DNA from: Pseudovibrio sp. JCM 19062
GTDB taxonomy: Bacteria > Pseudomonadota > Alphaproteobacteria > Rhizobiales > Stappiaceae
Assembly (NCBI GenBank): GCA_001310715.1
Contig: BAXV01000038.1
Coordinates: forward strand, 1-36,357
DNA length: 36,357 nt
Direction: 5' to 3'
The notes under the pieces are model-generated. The model saw only the letters and a program-made list of their open reading frames with translations, was not told the origin of the DNA and ran no database searches. A program made the position numbers and the translations under genes. This document shows, one piece after another, positions 1-9,755 of the stretch. Within the stretch, counting starts at the first letter, position 1. Every line of letters begins with the position of its first letter.

Positions 1-71
1 GATAATTAATATATATTGTGCCCCATTATTTAGTTATGCAATTAAATTGAGAATGAGCAAAAGTAGGTGCC

Positions 72-947
72 ATGAAAACAGTCTTAACGATTATCAATCC
101 CAATGCTCGCAAGGTAACCGATCAGCTTATAGCCGAATTGGAAACAAGCTTCGAGCAGGCAGGTCTTTCGGCAACTATAGTTGCCTCTACAAATGTAAAA
201 AGTTCAGCACGAATTTTAACGCATAGAGCAGCTGAGTTCGATGCCATTGCTATGGCTGGAGGTGACGGAACTATTCACCATATGCTACCCGCTTTAATTG
301 AGGCGGATAAACCGATTGCAATTCTTCCGCTAGGGACAGGGAATGACTTTGCAAGATCTATCGGGATACCCGAGGACTTACCGGAGGCGATAAAAATCAT
401 TGCCGAGGGTAATACCCTAGATGTCGATATTGGCTTTGTCGATGACAAGCCTTTCTTAAATGCGCTTAACATAGGTCTCGGGCAGAAGGTTGCCGAAGAA
501 CATGGTGGTTTATTAAAGCGGATTCTTGGTAGTTTATCGTACCCAATACGTTGGTTTAAGGCGCACGATAAGAATACCTCATTTGCTGCTGAAGTGATTT
601 TGGATGAAGATGAAAAGACCAAATTTAAGGCTGACCATATCACAATAGCCAATACCCAGAGTTTTGGGCGGCACCTGTCCATTGACAGAACCAACGAAGT
701 AGACAGCGGTAAGCTCTCAATGCTTGCTGTCAAGCCAAAGTCAAAATTTAAGTGGCTGATGATGCTACCAGGCCTGCTGCGGGGCAGACCTGAGAATGTA
801 CAAGGCGCAGCCTCGACACAGGTTGAAAGCGTGCATGTTACAACGCGCCCAGAGAGGAAGGTCAGCGTTGATGGAGAGATCGTTGGAACAACGCCGGTAA
901 ATGTTGAGATCGAAGAAAAGCATCTAACATTTTTTGCACCTAAATAA
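72..947 (+). CDS. YegS/diacylglycerol-kinase-family lipid kinase
   Basis: A 291-residue protein of the DAGK catalytic family, which phosphorylates diacylglycerol, sphingosine-like or related lipids with ATP at the inner membrane. The sequence shows the nucleotide-binding glycine motif GGDGTIHHML at about residues 63-72 and the paired LPLGTGNDFARS motif about 30 residues later, both diagnostic of the fold. The C-terminal beta-sandwich half ends in the typical VDGEIVGTTPV segment. Length matches YegS/BmrU relatives (about 290-300 residues), and the gene is intact, which is rare in this window. The substrate cannot be told from sequence. It stands alone, followed by about 220 bp and then an insertion sequence. 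Confidence 0.9.
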   Translation: MKTVLTIINPNARKVTDQLIAELETSFEQAGLSATIVASTNVKSSARILTHRAAEFDAIAMAGGDGTIHHMLPALIEADKPIAILPLGTGNDFARSIGIPEDLPEAIKIIAEGNTLDVDIGFVDDKPFLNALNIGLGQKVAEEHGGLLKRILGSLSYPIRWFKAHDKNTSFAAEVILDEDEKTKFKADHITIANTQSFGRHLSIDRTNEVDSGKLSMLAVKPKSKFKWLMMLPGLLRGRPENVQGAASTQVESVHVTTRPERKVSVDGEIVGTTPVNVEIEEKHLTFFAPK

Positions 948-1173
948 CGTGTCCTATCAATGCACTGCGGACGGAAACGACGCAATCAATAGTGGACCGT
1001 TTAGTTAGTGTTCACGACGGAGGAGTGAGATAAGGGGATGTTGGCATAAAATATTAATATATCAGATCGCGCAGCCGCACGATATATGAACACCAAACAG
1101 CTCATTGAGAGCCGCTGATTTCAAACCGAAGCCGTCGCCTAGTAACTGAAAATGCGCATTGTATTGGCGGTAT

Positions 1174-2369
1174 GGTAATCCCCCCATTTATGGAGGAGTT
1201 TAGCGTTAGAGTTATGCCGCCAGTTTCAGTTTGTCGACGGGTGTAATGCCGCCTATGGCCATGTTGGGCCGTTCGTTGTTGTAAGTCCAGAGCCATTTTG
1301 TGGCTTGTATCTGTGCTTGCTGGATGGTTTCAAAGCAGTTTTGATCTAGCCATTCCTGCCTGACCGTTCTGTTGTAGCGTTCGACATAGGCATTCTGGGC
1401 CGGTTTTCCTGGCTGGATATGAAGGATCTTGATGCCTTGCTTGTGTGCCCACGACATCAATGCTTCGCTGACATTCTTCGGGCCATTGTCAACACGTATC
1501 GTCTTTGGTTTGCCCCGCCATTCAATCACTTGCTGCAAAACACGCACAACCCGGAGAGTGGGCAACGAAAAATCAGCTTCGCTTGCCAAGCCTCCCGGTT
1601 GAAATCATCGAGGATATTAAGTGTTCGGAACCGCCTGCCATCCTCCTGTTGATCTGACATAAAATCCATCGACCACACTTGATTGGGACTGGCAGGAACG
1701 GCCAATTTGTCTGGCTTTGCTCGTTTCAGGCGCTTACGCGGTCTGATCCGCAGGTTCAGTTCCAGTTCGCGGTAAATACGATAGACACGTTTATGGTTCC
1801 AGCCAAAGCCTTTGATATTACGAAGGTATAGGGAACACAGGCCAAAACCCCAGGTTTTGTTGGTTATCGTTAAACGCACCAGCCAATCGGCAATCACCGC
1901 GTTCTCATCGCTCAAGCGCCATTCATAATGGTAGCAGCGCTCACTCACACCAAAGGTGCGACACGCCAGAGCGACGGAAACACCTTTTCCTTCGACAACA
2001 AACACAGCCATCTCCTTGCGTTGAGATGGCCTGCTTACTTTTTTTGCAAGAGCTTCCTTTAAGAGCTCATTTTGCAGAGACAGCTCGGCATACATCTTCT
2101 TGAAGCGGCGCAGCTCGCCTTCCGTTGACTTCATCTGAGAAATCATCGGTGCATAAAGGCCGCCATACGTTGCCCGCCATTTATAGTAGGTCGCTGCGCT
2201 CATGCCATGTTCACGGCAAAGCTGGGCAACCGGAATACCGCTTTCCCCTTGCCTCAAAATCGCAATGATCTGCGCATCGCTGAAAGGAGATTTCTTCATA
2301 AAATAAGCCCTCAATATGAGGCGACACTATCTCTACTTTTAAACTCGATCAAATTTCGGGAGGATTACC
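1174..2369 (-). mobile_element. IS3-family insertion sequence, about 1.2 kb
   Basis: The element contains an IS3-type OrfA/OrfB transposase on the minus strand. Its ends are imperfect inverted repeats: the left end begins GGTAATCCCCCC at 1174, and the right end read on the minus strand begins GGTAATCCTCCC at 2369. An element of about 1.2 kb with a transposase filling it is normal for IS3. I could not identify a convincing target-site direct repeat (flanking bases tat and ctc), so the outer limits are uncertain by a few bases. The element lies between the lipid kinase and the MscS gene and appears to interrupt neither. Confidence 0.8.
1212..2299 (-). CDS. IS3-family transposase (OrfA-OrfB, frameshifted)
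   Basis: The N-terminal part (MKKSPFSDAQIIAIL...) is the OrfA helix-turn-helix followed by a leucine-zipper-like stretch ending LLKEALAKK. The rest is an OrfB DDE integrase-type catalytic domain with HTH_21 and rve regions. Catalytic residues are visible: Asp in WSMDFMSD, Asp in VDNGPKN, and Glu in NAYVERYN, with the IS3 spacing of 35 residues between the second Asp and the Glu. The start is the ATG at 2299. OrfA and OrfB join in one frame through an A7 run near 2041. An A6G heptamer there would give the usual OrfA stop and -1 frameshift. A second frameshift near 1580 breaks OrfB, so as written the enzyme is inactive unless that is a sequencing error. Confidence 0.85.
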
Positions 2370-2466
2370 CTCAGGAAACAAGGTGAAAGTGTGCCAGCGT
2401 GACAAACTGACCTGCTCCCCAAAGCGTCCGCGATTATAGGTTCGTTCAGTAGCTGTCCCGGAATGA

Positions 2467-3779
2467 TCAATGGCCCTCTTGATTGTTCAGGACTTCGATA
2501 GGTGTACGCACAATAATTTCTCTATGGGGGAACGGAATGGCAACTCCTGATTTTTGAAAGGTATCCCATAGAGACATCAAGACTTCGCCCCGTGCATTCG
2601 TTAGGCCTTCCTTTGGGTCGTCAATCCAAAAGCGTAACTTGAAATCAAGGGATGAGGCACCGAATGCAGTCAACCAGCAGACGGGCTGTCTGTCTGCTAT
2701 AACACGGCTCACCCTAGTCGCCGCTTGAATCGCCAAGCGTGTAACCTCGTGAGGGTCGCTATCATAAGAAACCCCAAAATCTACTTCGAGACGAACAAAA
2801 TTGTCTGAATAAGACCAGTTGACGACCTGCTGTGTGATAAAATCCTCATTGGGAACAAGGTACTCACGCCCGTCTCTTGTAATCACAGACACATAGCGGG
2901 CATGCAGTTCCCTTATCCAACCAACTGTATCTCCTAACTCGATCGTATCACCCGGTTTTATCGATTTATCACCTAGAATGATGATACCTGATAGAAAATT
3001 CGACACGACCTTTTGAAGTCCAAATCCGATACCTAGACCGATGGCGCCAGACAGGATGGTAAATGCGGTTAAATCGATTCCCGCTGCAGAAATCGCTAGC
3101 ACCAAGCCAAAATAATCAGGCCGATATGCAGCACTTTGCCAATCAAAACTCTTAGTGAAGGTGAAAGGTCATCAAGGCGGGCAATCTGGTTTTCAAACAA
3201 TTTGCCAAAGACATTTGCTAACCACAGCAACAGCCCTGTGAAAACTACAATGCGAAGGACTAGGAGAGACGAGATTCTAAGTTCGCCCAAGTTGACAGCA
3301 AAACTGTCAAGAAACTGGTTCACCTCCTCTCGAAGACCAAGGATGCCAACCGCGAAATAGACAAATGCACAGATAGCTATGGTTCTTGCAAGCGTCTTAT
3401 TCCGGATTATCCGACTCAAAACTGTCACTGTTAGCCAAACAGAGGCAAGAATTAGAGCAGTTGTAAGAATGTAAGAACGGCTTTGCCAAGTGCTTGCTAT
3501 AATTACATTGTGTGTGACCCAAAGGAGAATAAGAAACAGTATCCATTGGGTTCGCCGCAATAGAGCGACGATAATCCTCAAAAGGTTTGGATTACCACGG
3601 ATCTTGCGGGCCCGCTCTTCAAACCACGGTTCGATAAGCCGTGAAACGAAGTATGCAATCGCAAAGCAGCCCAAAATGATCAGCAACTGATACAGCGTCC
3701 ATGGTCGAACGATATACGTAGACAATAGGTCACGAAACTCTGAAGTCCAGGTTGCAAAAATCTCCATATTCTTATCCAT
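2467..3779 (-). CDS. MscS-family mechanosensitive ion channel
   Basis: A protein of about 437 residues with several N-terminal membrane helices followed by an MscS core. The pore-lining helix and beta-domain entry read GAIGLGIGFGLQKVVSNFLSGIIIL, the classic Gly/Ala-rich TM3 followed by the conserved GDTIELGDTVG beta region. The N-terminal extension (about 200 residues of extra helices) makes it larger than E. coli MscS (286 residues). These channels open under membrane tension to release solutes during osmotic downshock. The reading frame is broken by one missing base near 3105, inside the last helix before the pore, and both halves match the family. It is transcribed alone on the minus strand. 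Confidence 0.88.
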
Positions 3780-4122
3780 TTTAGTACTTTACAGGATAAA
3801 TCAGATTATAAGATGTAACAGTGTGCTTTGCGGTGGCTATTTCTAATATTCGAGATCTCTGTTGACGGTAATGTCTATATGACAACTAAAACTTACTCTT
3901 AGTTATGCTTCGTCAAAGGTTGGGATGTCACAACCTAGCCATAAAGTAGTTGAGAGAGGCGGTAATCCCCCATTTTTGGGCGTTGCCGAGGAAATGCATC
4001 TTTAATAGGTATACAAACCGGCCGTTTTCCTGCCGTGCAGGTTTTCATGACATTCATGGATGGTCTGGCTTGAGAAAATTGGAAGATGATAAACGATTGC
4101 GCGCGTACCATCCTCACCACGG
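3780..4122. other. Intergenic stretch with an isolated IS-end-like sequence
   Basis: No convincing gene in about 340 bp. Small open frames here lack a ribosome site and recognisable domains. The only structure seen is GGTAATCCCCCATTTTTGGG starting at 3961, which closely resembles the left end of the IS at 1174. It is listed separately. Confidence 0.5.
3961..3985. repeat. Solo IS terminus-like repeat
   Basis: The bases GGTAATCCCCCATTT at 3961 match the left terminus of the IS3-family element at 1174 (GGTAATCCCCCCATTT) with one C fewer. No transposase fragment that I can recognise follows within 150 bp, so this is either a relic end or an end of a different element sharing the terminus. Confidence 0.45.
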
Positions 4123-5184
4123 TCAAATGATTTCATCCTCGTCGAGGAGCGCGTCTTCTTCCAGTTGGGCGGTTAGCGCGTCAATCTGGGCTTCTGCGTC
4201 GATGCGATCGTTTATGTAGGCGATGTGGAACAGTCCGTCGCCTTCGTTCACAATTGGCAAGTTTGTACGTCCGATCAGAAGACCCGCCCGTTCCACTAAA
4301 ATTTCTGTTTCAACTTCTCCGAAGGGATCAGAAATAACTCCCAACAAATCACCGACAGAAACTTCTTCGCCGATATTTTTGTGAGTTCGAAGTAGACCTC
4401 CAGCTGGGGCTCGGAGCCAACTGCTTGATCTCGACTGGATGGTTCTGGATTTGGGCTTGGATTTTGACGGGCTCTTCTTAGGAAGCATTCCAAGATGACG
4501 CATTACCCGCAGAATGCCGGAGACCCCGGCGCGTACTGCAAATTCGTCAAATCGCAGACCTTCACCTCCCTCATACAGAAGAACATCCACATCCTCTTCT
4601 TGTGCCGCTTCGCGCAATGACCCGGGCCTGACATTTGAAGTCAAGGTCAAAGGAGCTCCAAAGATTTGAGCCAGCTCCAAGATTTCTGGCCGAGATGGGT
4701 TTACGCGTATCTGAGGAAGGTTGGCGCGGTGAATGGCAGCGGAGTGCAAATCGATCCCGAGATCCGATTTCGAAACGATTTGTTCCATAAAGATATGAGC
4801 CAACCGTGATGCCAATGATCCTGTTGGACTGCCGGGGAATGAGCGGTTCAGATCCCGGCGATCAGGCAAGTATCTTGAGTGGCTCATAAAGCCGAACGTG
4901 TTGACAATCGGAATAGTGAGAAGCGTTCCCTTCATGCTTTTAAGGCCTGCCGTGCGAAGCAATCGCCTGACAATTTCAACACCGATTACTTCATCACCAT
5001 GAATTGCTGCGCTTACAAATACCGTTGGCCCTGCATGACGGCCATGTACAACGTGAACTGACATGGAAACGGGAGTGTGGTCCGAGAGGACGCTTACCGG
5101 GAGATTCACCGTTTGGCGCGTCCCCGGAGCGACCTTCTCCTCCCCGATTTCAAATGGAGGCTGCTTTGCAGTTCTCTCCGACAT
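4123..5184 (-). CDS. Succinylglutamate desuccinylase/aspartoacylase-family hydrolase
   Basis: A 353-residue zinc carboxypeptidase-fold (M14-like, AstE/AspA family) amidohydrolase, predicted to be cytoplasmic. The zinc-binding motif HGDEVIG lies in FVSAAIHGDEVIGVEIVRR at about residues 60-78. RDLNRSFPG supplies the Asn-Arg/Arg substrate-binding pair, and DLHSAA supplies the third zinc ligand His. The C-terminal part carries the barrel-sandwich (biotinyl-like) domain seen in this family (GGLLRTHKNIGEEVSVGDLLG). The start is the ATG at 5184, which overlaps the RimK stop as TGATG and suggests translational coupling. By context it may cleave an amide or peptide bond made by the neighbouring ligase; the substrate is unknown. 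The C-terminus is acidic (DEDEII). Confidence 0.88.
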   Translation of the reverse strand: MSERTAKQPPFEIGEEKVAPGTRQTVNLPVSVLSDHTPVSMSVHVVHGRHAGPTVFVSAAIHGDEVIGVEIVRRLLRTAGLKSMKGTLLTIPIVNTFGFMSHSRYLPDRRDLNRSFPGSPTGSLASRLAHIFMEQIVSKSDLGIDLHSAAIHRANLPQIRVNPSRPEILELAQIFGAPLTLTSNVRPGSLREAAQEEDVDVLLYEGGEGLRFDEFAVRAGVSGILRVMRHLGMLPKKSPSKSKPKSRTIQSRSSSWLRAPAGGLLRTHKNIGEEVSVGDLLGVISDPFGEVETEILVERAGLLIGRTNLPIVNEGDGLFHIAYINDRIDAEAQIDALTAQLEEDALLDEDEII

Positions 5185-6088
5185 CAACCTTTTCCTCGCG
5201 TCTTTGTCTTTCCTGGGCCGGCATTCTTCTCAAGGAACTCGATGATCTTGCCAGCAATATCAATTCCGGTTGCTTTTTCTACGCCTTCGAGACCAGGCGA
5301 GGAGTTGACTTCCATGACAACTGACCCATGGTTGGCACGCAACATATCAACGCCGCAAACATTTAGGCCCATAGATTTTGCCGCACGGATGGCTGTTGAG
5401 CGCTCTTCCTGAGAAATTTTGATCATTTGAGCGTTCCCACCTCTGTGGAGATTAGAACGAAACTCCCCTTCGGCTCCGGTCCTTTGCATAGCGGCAACGA
5501 CCTTACCACCGATAACCAGTGCTCGAATATCCGTTCCCCCGGCTTCCTTAATAAACTCCTGTACCAGGATGTTTACCTTTGCACCGCGGAACGCTTCGAT
5601 CACGGACTTTGCGGAGCGGTCGGTATCCGCCAACACAACACCGATTCCTTGAGTGCCCTCCAAAAGCTTGATTACAAGAGGTGCCCCGCCCGCAAGCGCA
5701 AGCACTTCCTCGGTCTGTTTTGGATCATGTGCGAATGTCGTCACCGGTAGTCCGATACCGTCACGTGCCAACAATTGCATTGAGCGCAATTTGTCCCGCG
5801 AACGGCCAATAGCCACTGATTCATTCAGAGGATAAACGCCATCATTTCGAACTGGCGCAGAACTGCTGTACCGTAGAAAGTGACCGATGAGCCGATACGT
5901 GGAATAACAGCATCATACCCGGTCAAGTTTTCACCGTTGTAAAAAATCTCAGGACGCCGGGACGCAATGTTCATGTAACAGCGCAATGTATTGACGATGT
6001 CGAGCGTATGCCCTCTAGACTCAGCTGCTTCTTTTATGCGTTGGTGAGAGTAAAGCTCGGCATTTCTCGCCATCATGACAATTTTCAT
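5184..6088 (-). CDS. rimK: RimK-family ATP-grasp ligase (alpha-L-glutamate ligase type)
   Basis: An enzyme of about 301 residues, the usual RimK length. RimK adds glutamate residues to the C-terminus of ribosomal protein S6 and can make poly-alpha-glutamate; relatives join other amino acids. Visible features are the N-terminal RimK domain ([15 protein letters not shown]), the ATP-grasp segment [18 protein letters not shown], the [19 protein letters not shown] lobe, and the metal-binding C-terminal [24 protein letters not shown]. The start is the ATG at 6088, preceded by GAGGGA at good spacing. One missing base near 5838 splits the frame between FEMMG and [16 protein letters not shown]. It is the third gene of a four-gene minus-strand operon. 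Confidence 0.88.
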
Positions 6089-6134
6089 TGGAATATCCCT
6101 CAATTGAGTGGGCGTGCGTAGTAGTGGCTATCTA

Positions 6135-6620
6135 CTAAGGTAATAGTGAAAAATCTGACAATGGTTGACCAGCCAAATAAGATTGTCCTGGAGCCACTAA
6201 CATTTTATGTCGTTTAATCGCAGTACGTCCGAGGATCAGATCGTGCTTCATTTCTTCGCGGTCAGTCAGCGAAAGCTCGATTAGCCAACGGCGATTGCCA
6301 ATAACAATTGTGGTTTTAATGACGTACCTTGTCTGTACAATACCACTGGTATTCTTGATGTCCCGTTTGTCGAGAACCTTTGCGCTATGGCGTGTGCTTC
6401 TATGCTCTCCAAGGTGTGGAACATAGAAGGTGATCCATTCTTCGCTGTCACGCATCTCCGACCTGATATCCAGAGCATGAAGTGCCGATGTTCGCGCTCC
6501 AGTGTCGATTTTTGCCTTTAGCTCAGCAATACCAAGATCTGGTAGCGCAACCTTTTCACGCCAACCGATAACTCTTCTATTATCCGATGTACTTGTTTTT
6601 TTTCCGGCTGACTGTTTCAT
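6135..6620 (-). CDS. RimB-like retropepsin-fold protein (Zn_protease family, COG4067)
   Basis: A 161-residue protein, often annotated as 'ATP-dependent zinc protease'. The motif AKIDTGARTSALHA at about residues 34-47 is the retropepsin-like catalytic Asp-Thr-Gly, and DLILGRTAIKR near residue 130 is the second hydrophobic-Gly element, so the fold is a single-lobe aspartic protease that probably dimerises. Members of this family (for example RimB of Pseudomonas) work with RimK ligases. The gene starts at ATG 6620 and lies 47 bp before rimK, in the same operon. Role in processing glutamylated products is inference. No signal peptide is seen. Confidence 0.82.
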   Translation of the reverse strand: MKQSAGKKTSTSDNRRVIGWREKVALPDLGIAELKAKIDTGARTSALHALDIRSEMRDSEEWITFYVPHLGEHRSTRHSAKVLDKRDIKNTSGIVQTRYVIKTTIVIGNRRWLIELSLTDREEMKHDLILGRTAIKRHKMLVAPGQSYLAGQPLSDFSLLP

Positions 6621-6666
6621 TCACAGCAACACATCCTCATTAGCACGGCGGTAGTTCACAAACGAA

Positions 6667-6903
6667 TTAGCGCTCACCAAGACAAAAAAAACCGTCCATA
6701 TCAATCAGTACGTAGCCTCGCTCCAGCAACTCTCTGGTTAGTTCTTGAATATCATCTTCATACAGTCGACGGCGTCCCGCAAGCTTGCGAACGAGCTTCG
6801 CTGCAATCCGAAAGCGACCGTTTGGCTTTCCACCAAAAGGTTGGGCGTAAAGTGAGGCTAACTTGTCAGCTACTGTAGAAAGTTCTCTTCGTGTATTATC
6901 CAT
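6667..6903 (-). CDS. Small winged-helix-like hypothetical protein
   Basis: A 78-residue basic protein, not assigned to a named family. The segment from about residue 34 (AKLVRKLAGRRRLYEDDIQELTRELLERGYVLIDMDGFFCLGE) reads as helix, helix, then a beta wing, like a mini winged helix, so nucleic-acid binding is possible. It is the first gene of the minus-strand operon with the retropepsin-like protein, RimK and the aspartoacylase-family hydrolase. It starts about 110 bp from the divergent mgtE, so the shared region 6904-7013 must hold both promoters. Confidence 0.65.
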   Translation of the reverse strand: MDNTRRELSTVADKLASLYAQPFGGKPNGRFRIAAKLVRKLAGRRRLYEDDIQELTRELLERGYVLIDMDGFFCLGER

Positions 6904-7013
6904 ACTTTCATCTACATTAACAAATAAAAGCTGTCCATAGCAAATTATATTTGTCTTTTTCGATCTTGAGGTCTAGGTAACCCAGAACCAGTGTCTCGCT
7001 CAAAGGAAAGAGT

Positions 7014-8394
7014 ATGACTTCGACAAATACCGGGCCTAAACGGCCAAATGACGACATCCCGCAGGATCAGACACTCGCGTTGTTCGAAGCAGGTGACCTA
7101 GAGGTACTCGCTGACTATCTTGACACCATGTCGCGTAGTGATGCACTGCGAGAATTGCTCAATCTCCCCTCCAATGAACGGACTCGCGTCTTTGAGGCAA
7201 TTCCGGTTGAGCTTGCCTCAACTTTGTTGGAAGAGGCCCCATCAGAAATCGCAACTGAGTTCATCGAGGAACTAGAAGCACCTCATGCGTCACTCATTAT
7301 CAATGAGCTTCCCTCTGACAGAGCTGCAGATATTGTCGGCAGTTTGAACAAGGAAAAAGCGGAGGCAATTTTAGAAGCAATGTCAGCTCGGGAAGCAGCT
7401 GCTGTCCGGAGCCTGACTTCGTATGAACACGATACTGCCGGTGGGTTGATGATCTCGGAGACATTCAACTTCTCGACAAAGAATACTGTTGCAGAAGTGT
7501 TGAAGCAGTTTATTCAGGAAGATCTCGATTTCGAGCGCTATCGCGGTCAACACCCCTACGTTCTGGACACAAGAAAACGACTTGTCGGCGTAGTTTCGCT
7601 CAGAGGACTGTTGACAGCAAATCGCACTGCATTCCTTTCAGAGATCATGGTAAAACCTCTTTTTGTTTCGGTTGATACACCACTCGACGAGTTGCGTGAT
7701 TTCTTCGACAAGCATGCTTTTTTAGGTGTGCCGGTGGTGGAGAGTAATGGAAAATTAGTGGGGGTGGTTTCTCGTTCTGCTGTGGACATAGCAGCACTTG
7801 AGAGAGCAGAGTCAGATAGTTTGAAGCTACAAGGTGTGGTTGGCGAAGAAGTGCGTTCGCTCCCACTTATAATTCGGTCACGACGCAGACTGGCATGGCT
7901 TTCGGCGAATATCGTTCTGAATGTAATCGCAGCAAGTGTGATATCAGCTTACGAGCAGACCCTTGCTGCGGTGATCGCCATCGCTGTTTTTCTACCAATG
8001 GTATCGGACATGAGTGGTTGTTCCGGCAACCAAGCGGTTGCAGTTACAATGCGCGAACTATCTTTGGGGTTGGTTAAGCCAATAGATGCTCTACGCGTAT
8101 GGATGAAAGAGGCGTCAGTCGGCATCATAAACGGCTTCATTCTTGGTATTTTGGTTGGATTGGTTGCCTGGGCCTGGAAAGGAAACCCCTATCTGGGGCT
8201 TGTGGTTGGATTGGCGCTGTGTCTGAACACGATCATCGCAGTTTCGTTTGGTGGGGTGGTTCCCTTACTTCTCAAGCGCCTCGGTCAAGATCCTGCTGTC
8301 GCTAGTGGTCCCTTGCTCACCACCGTTACAGACATGGCAGGTTTTTTTCCTGGTTCTCAGCCTCGCAAGCGCCTTCCTCCCCCTTCTCACTTAG
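7014..8394 (+). CDS. mgtE: MgtE-family magnesium transporter
   Basis: An inner-membrane Mg2+ channel of about 460 residues. The order is right for MgtE: an N-terminal superhelical domain (about 20-135), a pair of CBS domains (about 140-265, ending in GVVSRSAVDIAALE), and five membrane helices from about 285. The conserved pore segment MVSDMSGCSGNQAVAVTMREL and the late TTVTDMAGFF motif are present. The CBS region senses cytosolic Mg2+ in known members. The start has AAGGAAAG upstream. A T7 run at 8342 shifts the frame; with T6 the protein reads GFFLVLSLASAFLPLLT and stops at 8394, which fits the family end. It is followed immediately by IS debris. Confidence 0.92.
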
Positions 8395-8435
8395 ACTCAC
8401 TTAGACAGTGCTGCTGGAGGGAAACGATCTGCATC

Positions 8436-8713
8436 CTCAAGCTGGTCGGGCTTTGTCCGTTTCAAGAACTTGCGCTACCTGACCGCTGGTTCAGTTCCAG
8501 CTCGCGGTAAATACGATAGACACACTTATGTGTATTGCCCCGGTGAATTCCTGTTCCCGGCACAGCATCGCAATCGGGATATCACTTTCGCCCTGCTTCA
8601 AGATCCCAATGACCTACGCATCTTTGAAACGATATTTCTTCATAAAGTCAGTCCTCAATATGAGGTAATGATATCTCTACTTCTAAACTCGATCAATTTG
8701 TGTGCACCTTACC
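8436..8713 (-). mobile_element. Remnant of an IS3-family element
   Basis: This stretch matches parts of the IS at 1174-2369 with internal deletion. GGTTCAGTTCCAGCTCGCGG at 8489 corresponds to the OrfB region near 1753. The segment from about 8550 to 8713 corresponds to the OrfA start and the right terminus (ATTTCTTCATAAA, CCTCAATATGAGG, ATCTCTACTTCTAAACTCG). The terminus here ends in GTGCACCTTACC rather than GGATTACC, so it comes from a related but different element. No intact frame remains. It lies between mgtE and the convergent CorA-type gene. Confidence 0.75.
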
Positions 8714-8746
8714 GACTCGCCGATAAGAATGCCTATCACAACACCA

Positions 8747-9716
8747 TTAGAGCCAATGATATCTTTTCAGGGTGATATAGACACTCACTCCAAACACTAG
8801 TGAGAATAGCGTGAGTAGCAGGAATGCATAGGGGAAGTCGCTTCCCGGAATGCCGCCCAGATTGACTCCGAATAGCCCAACCAAAAAAACTGATAGGCAG
8901 AAAGATGACCGCCACAGCAGAGAACAAATAACTGTTTTTGCTTAGGATCCGTGCTTGATTGGCATCTACATACTCGTGTAACGAAATCAATCGGTCTCTA
9001 TGCGCATCGATTGCTTCGATAGACCACCGCATCTTGTTTGTGGTGTCTCGCAATAGTGGGAGAGCCTTTTTTTTCATATAACTTATCGGCGTGATTCAGC
9101 AGCGTTTCCAACGCCTCTCGTTGAGGGCTCATATAGCGGCGCAGCTTGATGAGAACCTGACGGGTTAAAACGATTTTCTTGGTATCAACCATACCATCAG
9201 ACAAGACGGCTTCCTCGATGCTGTCCGTTTCATCTTCCAGCTCCAGCAGGATTTTTTTCCAGGCGTTTCACCGTTTCAAAAACCAATCCGGATACAAACA
9301 AGCCTACGGTTTTGGGAGGTGCTCCATTCTGAATATTGGCTCGCATGAGATCAACCGCCCAGAAGGGTCGACGCCCGGCTGTGACAACAAGGTTTTTTTT
9401 CAACCCAAACCCGAAGGGAGACCATATCTTCCGGAGACTCTTTTGGTGTGATGTTTATCCCGCGTAAATTCATTGCTAGGCCCTGATCATAAATCTCACA
9501 ACGGGGCCGTGTCTCTTTTTGAAGGAATGCTCGAACAACCACTTCAGGCAGCTTCTCAAAAGCCCACGGTTCAAACGCCTCGTCATTCAAGTCAAAATGA
9601 AGCCAGCGATAACCTTCACTTTTTGTGTCATGTATTTGCTGCCAATTCGATTCGATATTTTCAACACTGCCTGAGCGAATGTCGAGTGCAATTCTCGGTT
9701 TTGCCGTTCCTGTCAT
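8747..9716 (-). CDS. CorA/ZntB-family divalent cation transporter (multiply frameshifted)
   Basis: A membrane transporter of about 322 residues for Mg2+, Co2+ or Zn2+. The N-terminal cytoplasmic part starts MTGTAKPRIALDIRSG and includes GYRWLHFDLND. The long coiled helix carries RRYMSPQREALETLL. The two C-terminal helices read YLFSAVAVIFLPISFF, then GLFGVNLGGIPG after frame correction, ending YITLKRYHWL. The GVN in place of the CorA GMN signature points to the ZntB-like branch. Frameshifts occur near 9391 (T8), 9250 (T7), 9067 (T8) and 8880 (A7); all fit extra bases in homopolymers. It is downstream of, and probably cotranscribed with, the Na+/H+ antiporter. Confidence 0.82.
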
Positions 9717-9755
9717 TTTCTCTATCCGCCCTTTGAAAGATAAATAAATTTGTGC

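Noticed and set aside
3935..4219. Overlapping small frames on both strands between the MscS and aspartoacylase-family genes
   Set aside because: Neither has a ribosome site or known family; the region looks like IS debris rather than a gene.
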